DNA of 64,000 nt from Molanna angustata (taxonomy: Eukaryota; Arthropoda; Insecta; Trichoptera; Molannidae). Shown here in pieces: positions 51,491-62,519 of this stretch. Each line of letters starts with the position of its first letter. Position 1 is the stretch's first letter. The stretch is taken from positions 33,449,778-33,513,777 of the forward strand of contig OY754979.1 in NCBI GenBank assembly GCA_963576475.1, given 5' to 3'. A program made the position numbers and the translations under genes. Below the pieces are notes generated by a model that made no database searches, was not told the DNA's origin, and saw only the letters and a list, made by a program, of their open reading frames with translations.

Positions 51491-51925
51491 TCTTAAAAAT
51501 AGTTAATTTAGTTAGAATGTGTGAATACAAATTGAATAAAGCAATCGAAAATCCATAAAAACTTCACACAAAAATTACCACAGTTAAAATGTTGAAATGA
51601 AATAACCGCCGTGTGTGTATCGGGAATTCTGAGGCATTGGACTTTCCTGATTTTCGGGCTGATATAACTGTATACATTAACACTCGAGGCACGTTATTGG
51701 TCATCGGGACAAGCGGAATCTTTTTGTCACCACACTGGGACATCAGTGAACCTCAACAACACCAAACTTAAATCAATCATAATATTATACTCAAACGATG
51801 GCAGATTGCAATAATTGGAGCTTTGTCTTGTATCCGTGATTCGTTTGCTTTGTTCCATTCCGAAACATCAGACATCAATATTAAAGCAAAACACCGCAAT
51901 GATTTAATATTTTTTTATTTTTGTT
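51491..51925. other. Spacer, nothing recognised
   Basis: Less AT-rich than average around 51600-51740 but no frame or motif recognised. Confidence 0.4.
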
Positions 51926-52068
51926 TATTGTTAGACAAGTACCTACATATACATACATCTTCCTACATTCCCTAAATTAAGCTTATATGCTTGTGCTATA
52001 CATAGGTGAACGAAATCGGTCGAGGCAGGATTTGAACTCATTAATCGCGCTAACCGTTCTGCCATCTG
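51926..52068 (-). mobile_element. Thr-like SINE, diverged
   Basis: TTAGACAAGTACCTACATAT, ATCTTCCTACATTCCCTAAA, CGGTCGAGGCAGGATTTGAA and CGCTAACCGTTCTGCCATCT; shortened in the anticodon arm. Confidence 0.75.
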
Positions 52069-52077
52069 AATTTTATT

Positions 52078-52200
52078 TATTTAAGATTTGGTACGATTAA
52101 TACACAATACACATTAACATAATGTCAATCACAACAAAACAACCGCGTAAATCAAACTTTCACAAGGCACAGCCTGTCTGTGGGTATACCAATTAAAATA
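52078..52200 (-). repeat. Repeat K, mirrored at 53185-53322
   Basis: TTAAGATTTGGTACGATTAA, GTCAATCACAACAAAACAAC, GGCACAGCCTGTCTGTGGGT and ATACCAATT are the reverse complement of 53185-53322 with changes. Together they flank the LINE at 52290-53010 as inverted copies. Confidence 0.65.
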
Positions 52201-52289
52201 TAGTTAACAATACAGTTATTTTGTTTATGACATTAGATAATAATATAAAAAAGAAAATAAAGCAAAGTGCACGACATAAGTACAAAAAA

Positions 52290-53010
52290 AATATAAACAA
52301 TATGGGATTATAGGATGGGGTGCAGCTTTCAAAACTAATTTAAAGCCTTTACAAATAGTCTAAAACACCATTATTAAAATCATCCTTAAGAAACCTTTTG
52401 ATTATCCAACAAACCAACTTTATCAGGATTTTTATGTTCTCAACATAAATTCACTTTTTAAAAGAGCATCTCTTTACCAGATATTTAAAGATCATTTCAT
52501 AAGAAATTTATATCCAACCTCCAATTCAAGAAACATCCAAGAAGAAAGACAAACCTTTATATACCATTATTAAAAACGACTACCGGCCAGCTCCATTATA
52601 CATACCAAGGTATTAAATGGTTTAATGAGCTGACCGATAAATATAAATTAAATACAACTGATTTTGAAAGCTATAAAAATGCTGTTAAGTCTCTATTTAT
52701 TTTATAACTTCTTAATGGAATTGTTTAATATTTAATGTATTTTAATTGCATGTTTTTTTCTGTTCTGTATTTTAATTGCATGTTTTTTTCTGTTCTTTAT
52801 TTTTCTTTTGATATTGTGTACATTATTGGTTTTTGATGAATTATGATAATGAAGATTAATTTTTAGTTTATATAGGAATCCCCCCCAAACCACGAGTATA
52901 AGCTCTTTTTGGGGGGTAATATGAATAAAATATTTTTTTTTGTATGCTATTATAAGTATTGTAAATTGTTATATTTTATTTCTATATATATAAATAAATA
53001 AATAAAAAAT
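52290..53010 (+). pseudogene. 5'-truncated LINE with 3'UTR and tail
   Basis: Plus frame with one stop and one frameshift: YGIIGWGAAFKTNLKPLQIV, then NTIIKIILKKPFDYPTNQLY, QDFYVLNINSLFKRASLYQI, FKDH. The YGI-WG followed by N-IIKII pattern marks the thumb region after a non-LTR RT catalytic core. The 3'UTR has a duplicated 33-bp piece (TTTTAATTGCATGTTTTTTT at 52740-52795), the C-rich/G-rich mirrored pair CCCCCCCAAACC and TTTTTGGGGGG (52879-52915), and ends in AATAAATAAATAAAAAATAA. Confidence 0.68.
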
Positions 53011-53184
53011 AAAAAAAAAGAATATAAAGAAAACAACTTATAGATATTATACATACATACACATAGATCAATATATCTAAATTGTCTTCTTTATATTTTT
53101 TTGTACTTGTTTCTTGCCAGCACTTAGCTTTATTTTCATTTTTTATAAATATCTAATGTTATTAACAAAATAATTTTGACTATT

Positions 53185-53322
53185 TCTAAATTGGTATACT
53201 CACAGACAGGCTGTGCCCTGTGGGATTTTGTGTACACGGTTGATTTATTGTGATTGATATTATATTTATGTATATTGTATGTTAACGGTGTTCCAAATCT
53301 TAAACAAATAAATGAATAAATT
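53185..53322 (+). repeat. Repeat K, partner of 52078-52200
   Basis: TTGGTATACTCACAGACAGG, CTGTGCCCTGTGGGATTTTG, TTATTGTGATTGATATTATA and GTTCCAAATCTTAAACAAAT. Confidence 0.65.
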
Positions 53323-53455
53323 GGTAGGTATATACAAAACAAAATAGGCAAATATATAGGTTTTACACTATAAAAATTGTGATATTGTAATATTTCTTTT
53401 CCGTGTGAAAACGACTTCAAAATCAATGTACTTATGTCAAGATAGAAAAACGTGT

Positions 53456-54009
53456 TGGACAATTTACACTATAATTTGTACAATTAATGCTCTGTTGGCT
53501 AGGGTAAACTTCTGTATACCATCGTTGACTCGAATTCGCAATTACAGACAGTTCTATATGAACACTCCGACCAGTAATGCTGGTGTTAGAAGTCCCTTAT
53601 ACAGAGTCACTCACAATTTTAATAGTAAGTTTGGGAGTGTGGATGTCTTTGCCTCTTCCCTGAATGCGTTTAGGAGATCCATTAATCAAATACTTACTGA
53701 TTGCTAACCTGCACTATCCTTAATACACCAAATCCTTTCCTCTTCCTTTCCCCGTGGTACTTACGATTTTTGTATTTTTTGTATTTTATGTTAGCTTTTA
53801 AGTTTTTAGATATTTTATTTTTCTTACATTTTGTTAATTATCTATGTTAGTTTTTAAGTTATAAAATTGTTTTTTTTTTTTTATGCTAAAATTGTATTCA
53901 CCACTAATTGGGCAATTTGTGGATAAATGATGACAGCGTTCATATCATTGTAATATACATGTACTCTTTGCCTGTTGGTGAGTCTTTGGGATAAATAAAT
54001 AAATAAATT
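53456..54009 (+). pseudogene. 5'-truncated LINE with (AAAT)n tail
   Basis: Plus frame, 53484-53705, codes a non-LTR RT C-terminus: RVNFCIPSLTRIRNYRQFYM, SPLYRVTHNFN, VDVFASSLNAFRRSINQIL and stop. The P-PLYR followed by DVF--SL--FRR pattern is common in insect LINE ends. It is followed by a 300-bp 3'UTR ending GGGATAAATAAATAAATAAA. It abuts a hammerhead-bearing segment at 54010. Confidence 0.7.
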
Positions 54010-54140
54010 GTCCCTCTGAAGATGCTAGTTGTGTCTAGCGAAAGCGCTTAGGCTCATTAAATTGTACTAATTGTGGATTAAAACGGTGTTTTATTTATAT
54101 TTCTATAAATAAATTTAATATTTACATTATAATTATGAAC
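54010..54140 (+). mobile_element. Penelope-type terminal segment with hammerhead (third copy)
   Basis: The hammerhead is followed by an AT-rich stretch and an ATG at 54135 (ATGAACTTCCACGG), 86 bases beyond the predicted cleavage. The layout parallels the two Penelope elements, where the ORF start lies 73 and 65 bases beyond cleavage. No RT remains. Boundaries uncertain. Confidence 0.5.
54012..54055 (+). ncRNA. Hammerhead ribozyme (third copy)
   Basis: Core CTGAAGA (54016-54022), stem II GCTAG/CTAGC (54024-54028, 54035-54039) with a 6-nt loop, GAAA (54040-54043), stem III AGCGCT (54043-54048), cleavage base T54049, stem I CCT/AGG (54013-54015, 54050-54052). Like the other copies it has one extra base (U) between core and stem II. 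All conserved core bases are intact. Confidence 0.72.
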
Positions 54141-55084
54141 TTCCACGGTGTTAACGAAAAAACATTGAAATTAATAATAATATAATCTTTCATACAATTT
54201 GCCTATACAATAATTCGCAAATCCTTCGCAAATTGAATAACCATCATCAAACCTCTTCGCTTAATTCAGATCGAATTCAGACAGCGTAGTAAAGAATTAT
54301 AATTAATTGTAGACGACTTGGAAATTTAGATTTTGATAGTTTTTTCTCGTGAGCTTCATCGTCATAACTCGTGTGATGAAATTCATATGTATGATCATCC
54401 CTAAAGCACTCTCTTCATATTAAAAAAGATATCATTAAAATCGGACAATGCTGTAAAGAGCTCTTGTCGGTGAAGTACGAATCTAAGAATTTGATGAATT
54501 TCTCATGGATCCCACGATCATATCTTGACCAAATTGAAATGGAACGAATCTGAAGATACCCCCTTTCCAATGAAAAAAGAAACATCGAAATCGGTCAACG
54601 TGGTAATAAGAAATCGTTGAACATAGGTACACAAAAAAGGTTCACGTCTTGAGTTTTTTTCTTGAGTTTTTGGAAGTCTGCTTAAAAAGACATTGTCACG
54701 AGGCTCAAAAATGTAATAACACAGAATTAATCACTTAATAACAAAGATAATAAAATATGATATTTTGCCGTGACGTCATATCAATTTTTGAAAATATTTA
54801 TTTCTTAGATAATCACCAGGAGGTCAATGTTTAATTTTTAGTGAATCATGTTCATTTTCTACATATCTTTAGATATGAAAATATTAAAATATATGAAATG
54901 CTTTCGAAAAACTCTATTTTTGTTTCGAATTATGATTTTCTATCTATCTTGGCATTTTTAGTCATTAGTACTACTGCGAGTAATTTATTATAATATTTTT
55001 CTAAATTTTAATTTATGTTAGAGAAATTTTTTCAATTTGAACAATACATTAATAAATTATACCATTAAAAATCGTCAAAATTAC
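54141..55084. other. Spacer, possibly an old repeat at 54340-54660
   Basis: 54340-54660 has phrases such as AAATCGGACAATGCTG and GAAATCGGTCAACGTGG that look internally related, as in an old duplicated repeat. No gene. Confidence 0.35.
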
Positions 55085-55190
55085 ATAAGTTAACAAAAAC
55101 ACAATAATGGAAAACTCACCGGAAATCGAACCCGAGACTTTTCGAACAGGAGTCAGACATCATAGCCCAACACTTACAGTAGGCAGTTAA
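55085..55190 (-). mobile_element. Family B-like SINE head fragment
   Basis: ACTCACCGGAAATCGAACCC, GAGACTTTTCGAACAGGAGT and CAGACATCATAGCCCAACAC resemble the B-box and anticodon arm of family B on the minus strand. Confidence 0.45.
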
Positions 55191-55372
55191 CTTTTAAATA
55201 TCTTTTTACGTCTGTCTTTTCTTAAAAAAATGTCAAGTTTGTCAAGTTCTCGAAAACGAAATTACGAATATTATGCAAAGGTTTAAGATAGGTACAAGAT
55301 TTTTTCTAGTATTTAGTCAGTCACATTTTGTTGTTGGAGTTGGAAAACGTTTGACATTCCTGTCGGTTCATA

Positions 55373-55560
55373 TCTGAGCTTCTTTGTTGGAGATCTCCGA
55401 GCGGTGGTCGATCGTCGGCAGGACAATCCTTCCTGAGGTCGGTGCTTCTGACCGGGGTGTCGATAATTAGTATTCTTGGCGCGGGGCCGATGCCACCTAT
55501 GTAAGCTTATGGTTCCGCGAAGAATTCGAAGGTCGGACGAGTATATGTATCTACCATCTA
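55373..55560. other. GC-rich island of unknown nature
   Basis: GAGATCTCCGAGCGGTGGTC, GATCGTCGGCAGGACAATCC, TTCTGACCGGGGTGTCGATA and GGCGCGGGGCCGATGCCACC stand out in an AT-rich setting. No open frame across it on either strand and no RNA family recognised. Confidence 0.4.
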
Positions 55561-55699
55561 CTGGTATAGACTAAATCCAAACGATGAAGAAACGTATAAC
55601 ACTTCATTGAATAAGCATTTTTGATATTTTTCCACCGACAGTTATCATGAAGATATATGACCAAGTGATAATTTTATCAAAAAGCCGCCATGTTTATAT

Positions 55700-56180
55700 C
55701 CGAATTTGGGAATAAATTGATTTGCCATGGAGTAAACGCGTCTTCATGGTTAGGAAATGTTAGCTTAGGCTTTTACCCGAATTCAGGAATAACATTGTTT
55801 TTCATGGCTTAAACGCGTTGTCATGGTTGGGAAAGGTTAGCTTAGGCTTTAACCCGAATTCAGGAATAACATTGTTTTCGCGCGTCATGGTTGAGAAAAG
55901 TTAGGCTAGGCTTTAACCCGAATTCAGGAATAACATTGTTTTCCATGTTTTAAACGCGTCATCATGGTTGGGAAAGGTTAGGTAAAGCTTTAACTCGAAT
56001 TCAGGAATAACATTGTTTTCCATGTTTTAAACGCGTCGTCATGGTTGGGAAAGGTTAGGTTAGGCTTTAACTCGAATTCAGGAATAACATTGTTTTCCAT
56101 GGTTTAAACGCGTCGTCATGGTTGGGAAAAGTTAGGTTAGGCTTTATCCCGAATTCAGGAATAACATTGTTTTCCATGGT
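55700..56180 (+). repeat. 77-bp tandem array, ~6 copies
   Basis: CCGAATTCAGGAATAACATT and related starts at 55777, 55854, 55918, 55995, 56072 and 56149; one unit is 13 bp shorter (64 bp). A diverged first unit begins near 55707. Each unit also holds GTCATGGTTGGGAAAGGTTA and AAACGCGTC. The spacing of starts is 77, 64, 77, 77, 77. Confidence 0.92.
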
Positions 56181-58059
56181 ATTTTCTGTTAAAATTAAAA
56201 TGCAATATGACAAAAAATACCAATTTATTGTATTATGTCGATAGTTTATAAAATTTTGCGAAGCCGCAAGACTCTTGCATAAATTCTTGCAAACACTGCT
56301 CTTGGCCTTGCACCCCCTGGTCTTAGTCTTGCTTAGTCTTAATGAACCACTGCCAAGAAACGAAAAACTGATCAGCTCTAAAAGAATGAGCATTAAACAA
56401 AGTAAATCAATATTAAGTCCATTGGACATAATAGTTTGGAGTGTATTTGGCGTTCCACTTGATATCGGATGGGACGCCAAAAAAATCTCTAAACAATCTT
56501 ATTATTAAAGAAAAATAAAAGAATATTCTAGAAAAATGTTATCTTTTATTACAAAACGAAGATTCGAGATAAACATGGAGTTGATTAAAAATTCACGGAC
56601 TTAATATAAACAAATGCGATTAGATAGTTTATCAAAGTTATTTTGATAACGATAATAAGATCAATACCAAAAAAACATACGAATTTTAATTAAAAAATAA
56701 TAATTAATGATTAAATAATATGACTTATTGCGTCTGATTTTCACTCTACCGTCCAATTGATTCTCGAAGCGAAGATGTTTTGTTAAGAATATGAAATGTT
56801 TAATATCTTAAAAGTTAAATATTTATGTTGCAAATTATTTATAAAACAATATGGCTCCATGTATCATAAAACACCACTCGGAGATTAAACAAACATGTTT
56901 TTATTCGGGATATTAAACATTCATCTGAACATTCAGAGTCAAGTTATACAGTTTTGAACGATTAGTTCGTTATTTTACCTTTAATCTGTCACTAACTACC
57001 ATCAAGATATTAAAAAAATCATGATAACCTTTTCAAATTTTCTTCGCATTGAAATGAAGAACAAGTGAACTTAAATAAAACTGAAATCGATCTCATGTAC
57101 ATATAAAAAAGCGCCTGAACATTATGCAACATGTATAGCAGTCACAATTCAGAAATGTAAAATTGGTCAATTTTATTAAAATATCAGATGAATCAAGCAG
57201 TTTTAACAGTTCTAGCATACATTGTCATCGGTTATTCACAAAAGTTTCAAAGCTCTACTGGTTGTTGGGTTGTTGGTGGTTGGGAAGTAAGTTGGGAAGC
57301 TCTAACTGGTTGGGAAAAGAGAGTAAAAAACATATTTTTACCCGGAAAATTAAACATTCATCTGACCGTAGAAAAATAGTATTGCATATATGGACGATTC
57401 GTTTCTTCAAATTCCCACATTTCATTCATTCTTCTACATTCGATGAGTCGTTAAAGACCACTCAAGAGATTGAACAAACATGTTTATATTGAGATAATTA
57501 CATTCACCTGAAATTAAAGAACAACTTTGAACGATTCGTTCACAAGGATTTTTTTTCGAATAAGATTCAGATTCATCCGTTCAGTTGTCAATATTAGTTC
57601 AAAATTAAAAACCTTTTTCAAAAGAAAAAAATGATCATTCCGATATTTTTATATGAAATTAATCCCGAAGAATTAAATCAAAAATTATAAACGTTTTAAA
57701 AAACATTCATAAAGGAATTCACCGAAACATTAAAAAATATGTTTTTGAATAAACTGTACCTTCCTATTTAAAAACCAGTGATTTTTAGCAGTTAATTTGC
57801 ATTCATTGCAAATTATTCGCCTGCATTGTGCTTCTGCATAATTATGACGACAAAATACAATATATAAGGTCTGTCTATCGAATCCCGCTAACGCCATATT
57901 CAATATTCACGTCGATTGTAATCGTTTTGATAACGTTTTGTTTGGCCGCCAGACGGCGAGTGGTCTGGTCCTTTAGGTCGTAAACCTTCGGACCATACGC
58001 GATTATTGCGTTCTACCATATTTGTTTTAGACACTAACTTGCGATTTATATTTATTCTA
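56181..58059. other. Spacer with a duplicated motif
   Basis: 56865-56990 and 57440-57560 share ACCACTC..GAGATT-AACAAACATGTTT, CATTC-(A/C)CTGAA, and TTTGAACGATT(A/C)GTTC in order, a local duplication about 570 bp apart. 57890-58050 is less AT-rich (GGCCGCCAGACGGCGAGTGG). Confidence 0.4.
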
Positions 58060-58262
58060 CGTGGGTGTCATGCACAATCAGGTGGCAAAAAAATGAATTA
58101 TTGGTCACATATAAATATATTCTTAAGGTTGTAAATGGTTCTGTGGATTCTGCGAACTTGTTAGAAAAACTATCATCGCTACGAAGGTCTTCTCCGATTG
58201 CTGTCTCCCCTGCTGAGGTTAGAGATTATCAGAGCTATCTTCACCTTATTTATTGTTACCCT
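58060..58262 (+). pseudogene. Possible LINE RT thumb relic
   Basis: The frame reads WQKNELLVTYKYILKVVNGS, VDSANLLEKLSSLRRS. The K-ILK-VNG-(V/I)DS--LLE-L pattern resembles the segment after the RT core in jockey-like LINEs. It ends at a stop at 58265. Weak. Confidence 0.35.
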
Positions 58263-58929
58263 TAACAGCAATTAGTGCTTTTCAAGAACCACAGCCTTAG
58301 ATTATCTATAGATCCAAGATTTTTTCTCTTTGATCCTTTGACGCCCTGATCCACTCCTTCGTTTTATTTTTCCCTTATACACTGACAACAAAACAAAATT
58401 TCATGTTAAAACTAACCGAACTATAGTCACTACAAAACATTTGGTTTGGTACAACTAAATGCTATGTGCACACAGCCAAACTGTACAGTCATAAATAGAT
58501 ACACCTTTATAACTGATAACCAAGGTTTGGCTTAAACGGAGGTAGCAAGTTCGGTTGTCACAATATTTTTTTCAGTGGAATATTAAATAACGTTTAAATA
58601 AATATTAAATATAATTTATTTAATGAATGGTTAAAATTATTGTAAGCCAGTTTATACTCTTCATAAATAACATTATTTTCAATACTATAGTAAAATAAAA
58701 TTCAACAAATGCTAATTTCAAATTAGATGAACAGCTCTTCAATCCAGATACTGAATATACATATGAATGGTTTAGAGTTTTAGACTGAGATGGACTCTAT
58801 ACTACCTATCAAACCACAGATCTCATATGTATTAAAAATCTTCCTATTCCCTCTCTCTTCCTGTTTAATTGAGGTTTATACATTTAGTTAGCCAATGAAT
58901 TTAAGTATTTTTTATTTCATGTAGGTATG
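58262..58929. other. Spacer
   Basis: Only the short repeat CATGTTAAAACTAACCGAAC (58403), shared with the family B SINE body at 17349, was noticed. Confidence 0.4.
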
Positions 58930-59156
58930 TAAATGTCTGTATTATCAAGCTATGTATTTGATTGTATAAACGCAAATGTCTGTATTATTAATCTTTTTAA
59001 TTGTATAAACGCAAATGTCTGAATTATCAAGCAATTTGATTGTATAAACGCAAATGTCTGTATTATCAAGCTATTTGATTTTATAAACGCAAATGTCTCT
59101 ATGTATTATCAAGCTATTTGATTTTATAAAAGCAAATGTCTGTATTATCAAGCTAT
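58930..59156 (+). repeat. ~39-bp minisatellite, left block
   Basis: Unit AAATGTCTGTATTATCAAGC + TATTTGATTGTATAAACGC, with variants (TCTCTATGTATT, ATTTTATAAA). It is split from the right block by a Penelope insertion. Confidence 0.9.
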
Positions 59157-59620
59157 TTGATTTTAAATTAAAATGAAATGATTTTAAATTTTACAAAATT
59201 TTACACGTCAACAAAGTAGGTCTCCGTCTTGATAATTTAGAGTCGCTAGAAATTAAAAAGTGTATTAATTCAAAACAGAACATAATAAACAATCAGTTAA
59301 ATTTATCTTTCAGTCCATTATTAAATATGTTTCCTTTTACTTCTAATCCTTCAGCCAATCGGACCCACCCTGCACAAGACCCAACCCTAAGTACCCCCAC
59401 CCTACCTCTTCCTCCGCCCCCATAGATTTCTTGTAAGCACGTCGTCACATTCTGTTTCAGTTGAAAGTTAGCCTGATGAGGGAACGGTTAGTTCCGAAAC
59501 CGGTCGCATCGTTTCAACCAAAAAACGTGGTTAATACAAAGTTATATTTTTAAATTTAATTTGTTAAATATGAACCACAAAGTTAACATTCAAACATTTG
59601 AAAATATTGATTTTAAATTA
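59157..59620 (+). mobile_element. 5'-truncated Penelope-like element inserted in the minisatellite
   Basis: Element 59171-59606 between copies of TTGATTTTAAATTA (59157-59170 and 59607-59620), a likely 14-bp target duplication, although this phrase also occurs once within the minisatellite (59747). The left part codes the end of the RT/GIY-YIG ORF: LESLEIKKCINSKQNIINNQ, LNLSFSPLLNMFPF, which parallels the end of the intact ORF at 5800-5903. A C-rich 3'UTR, a hammerhead and a terminal repeat piece follow, ending past an ATG at 59570 (ATGAACCACAAAGTTAAC). Confidence 0.85.
59460..59518 (+). ncRNA. Hammerhead ribozyme (second copy), with full stem I
   Basis: Core CTGATGA (59473-59479); stem II GGAAC/GTTCC (59481-59485, 59491-59495) with 5-nt loop; GAAA (59496-59499); stem III ACCGGT (59499-59504); cleavage base C59505. 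Stem I: GC/GC (59471-59472, 59506-59507), internal loops GTTA and ATCG, then GTTGAAA/TTTCAAC (59460-59466, 59512-59518). The best-formed ribozyme in the window. Confidence 0.85.
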
Positions 59621-60010
59621 TTTGATTGTATACACGCTAATGTCTCTATGTATTATCAAGCTATTTGATTTTATAAACGCAAATGTCTCTATGTATTATC
59701 AAGCTTTTTGATTTTATAAACGCAAATGTCTGTATTATCAAGCTATTTGATTTTAAATTAAAACTATGAAAAAAAAAAAAATTGATTTTATAAACGCAAA
59801 TGTCTGTATTATCAAGCTATTTGATTGTGTAAATGCAAATGTCTCTTTGTATTATCAAGCTATTTGATTTTAAAAACGCAAATGTCTCTATGTATTATCA
59901 AGCTATTTGATTGTATAAACGCAAATGTCTGTATTATCAAGCTATTTGATTGTATAAACGCAAGTTTCTGTACCTATTATCAATCTATTTGATTGTATAA
60001 ACGCAAAAGG
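59621..60010 (+). repeat. ~39-bp minisatellite, right block
   Basis: Same units as 58930-59156. An additional small insertion with a run of 13 A is at 59760-59782. Confidence 0.9.
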
Positions 60011-60104
60011 TAACTCTCCTAGTTCTGTGTATATATTATGTTTTCTTACAAATTTTATACAACTGTCTGTTTTCGGAATAAAATTAAATAAATATTTTAA
60101 TTTT

Positions 60105-60195
60105 TTGACAATTTTTTAACATATCAATAGCGACCAAGTTGGAATATTATAACCAGGAGATACATATATAAGAACCAGGAACTGAAGGCACAGGT
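60105..60195 (+). repeat. Foldback family F scrap
   Basis: TTTGACAATTTTTTAACATA, TCAATAGCGACCAAGTTGGA and AGGAACTGAAGGCAC. Confidence 0.5.
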
Positions 60196-61422
60196 ATGAA
60201 TTTAATTTGACAATTTTTTAATATTTTTAATTTTGCAATATGGGATAACCATATCACAAAGGTAAATGGCAACCTTATAATATGATCTTTTATTTCAAGT
60301 TTTTCCGTGATACCGACTTCAGTATCCAAGTCATGAGTCAAATGGTTTATCATAATGGAGTGTATATTCAAGGTTTGTCGCTGAATAATGGACTTTTCCA
60401 TCAGCTGTCGCCCAGTTGAATGTCGACCATTTGTCGCTAAATATCATCCGCCGACTGGCAGTCTCTGGATTCCAATATTTGGTCCTAAATCAATCAGCGG
60501 ACATTCCAACCGCTTTGGTGGACCAGTTAGAGAATTACACTTGGATATTCTAGTTTTTTGCCATAACACATGTTAAAACACATTATAGTTGAGAGGGTGA
60601 TATGAATTTTAATGGCGTTATTGCAAACATAGGATCTGAAATTTCATCGGCTAATTCAGAAGCCATTTTCGTCCCCGAACGTATATTCGCTTGAAAAATA
60701 ACAACTGCGTTGTTACTGATATGCAGTGGCGTAGCTGCCGAAGAGCAGGGTCATGCTCAACACGAGGCCCCCATTTGCAACAAAGCTTAAATTTCTACAA
60801 CACAATTAGAAAATAAAAATACAAACTTCAACAGAAACAATTATACAATTAAGGAAATACGACAGAAATGGATTTGAGACTGGCAAATGAATTTAATAAT
60901 TTCAAATGAAAAGTAAAAACGACATCTTATATTGACTGATTTGTAAATTATACCTATTGATTTCATTTTGTATAATCAATAATTAGATATAATTTTAAGA
61001 TATAATTTTATAGATATATTTTTTTGTTTTTTTTTTATTATTTTAAATGTCTCCTTTACACATACATAAGTGCACTCTGGTAAGGGCAATATATATTTTT
61101 TTTGTGTATCTTTTTCTTGTAATTGTGTTGTGTTTTGTTCCAGTCAGGGGCTTAAACATTTGAATATTTATTTTATATACCTCAAAAACCATAAAAGTTA
61201 GTTTTTAGAAGATTTTTTATGATAAAAAAACCAGCCTCTATTTACATCTGATTGTACACAAAAGAAATATTTTTTTTAAATGATCATTAGTAGGACCGGG
61301 GTATGGCTGGAATGCAATGTTGAGGTAATGATGTTATATGGATGATTTTTAAAACGCAATTTTTGTGAATTTTGAATTATACTTTTTTTTTCATTTATTT
61401 TTTTATTTTTTTTTAACAAAAA
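60196..61422. other. Spacer, nothing certain
   Basis: GCAGTGGCGTAGCTGCCG at 60722 resembles a hAT-type end but no opposite end was found. A 62-codon plus frame (60388-60576) has protein-like composition but no context. Confidence 0.35.
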
Positions 61423-61592
61423 AATGAATATGTCCTTGTTAAACAAGTACATATACATCTTCCTACGTTCCCTAAAATAAGCAAATAAATGCTTGTGCTA
61501 TAGGTGAACGAAATCGGTCGAGGCAGGATTCGAACTCGCGACCACTGGATTACTAGCCCAGCGCGCAAACCGCTCTGCCATTGACCCATCTA
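61423..61592 (-). mobile_element. tRNA-Thr-like SINE, complete
   Basis: Reverse complement: GATGGGTCAATGGCAGAGCG, GCTAGTAATCCAGTGGTCGC, GAGTTCGAATCCTGCCTCGA, TAGCACAAGCATTTATTTGC, TTAACAAGGACATATTCATT and a poly-A tail. Confidence 0.87.
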
Positions 61593-62519
61593 AACATTTA
61601 TAGATGTTTTATATTTTGTTAATTTTATCTCTATCTTAATTTCTAAGCACGTCTATTTTTTCTTGGTAACCTCTATAGGGGAAATAATGTGATCAACTTT
61701 ATGTATACCTACATCAAAAATTTATATGTATGATGTGTAATTATTTTCTTTTCTTAATAAATAAATAAATATCCTGTTTAACAAAATTAAATGAGTTAAA
61801 TAATTGAAAATGTAAGTAATTGGATCAACTCTGAATACCACACATAGCGAAATATCATTTTTATCGACATTACCGGGTGCATTAGTGTCTGATATTACGG
61901 GAATGTTTACACTAATGAATTAGGTGTTACCATATTATCTTATCGCTTTTTGGGTCCACAGCAGAATCCAGCAAATCTTTGCGATAACATTTTTAAGATA
62001 CATATGTAGGTACTTATCCAGAATAAACACAACACCAGACAACTTGGGTGACCAATATTTTACTTTTTATTGTATTATTTATGACATTTTTTTAATAGGT
62101 ATAACATAGTAAACTATCGAAGCCCTCAGGGTCTATCTGAGGTTGACGTTTGCAGTAGTTAGTAATTATCAAATAAATATTACGATGCAGGTTACGACCT
62201 ACGACAGGCCAAGGAGCATGCCTCTAGAGCACATAGCTGTCGTCCTCGGACTTCATCATGTACCTTCAAGTCAAGTGGGTAAAATATTCTGTGCATGTAG
62301 TGTATAGGTAGTTATATGCAAGAACTCACTATTCAGGTAAATTGATGTTTTTTGCAGGAGATATTCCCATGTTCTCATACCATATGGATTATTACACACA
62401 TTTAAAATATATTTCTTTGATAGTTTAATTGTCTAAAGTATTTGCTACGTGAGTTTTTTTTCATTCATCATCATCAAAATATCGTCGAAATCGGTTCATC
62501 AGTAATCGTCAATTATTTC
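61593..62519. other. Spacer, nothing recognised
   Basis: AT-rich. 62140-62280 is slightly less AT-rich (GCATGCCTCTAGAGCACATA) without a supported frame. Confidence 0.4.

Noticed and set aside
60388..60576. 62-codon plus frame with protein-like composition
   Set aside because: No splice sites, homology or repeat context to support it.
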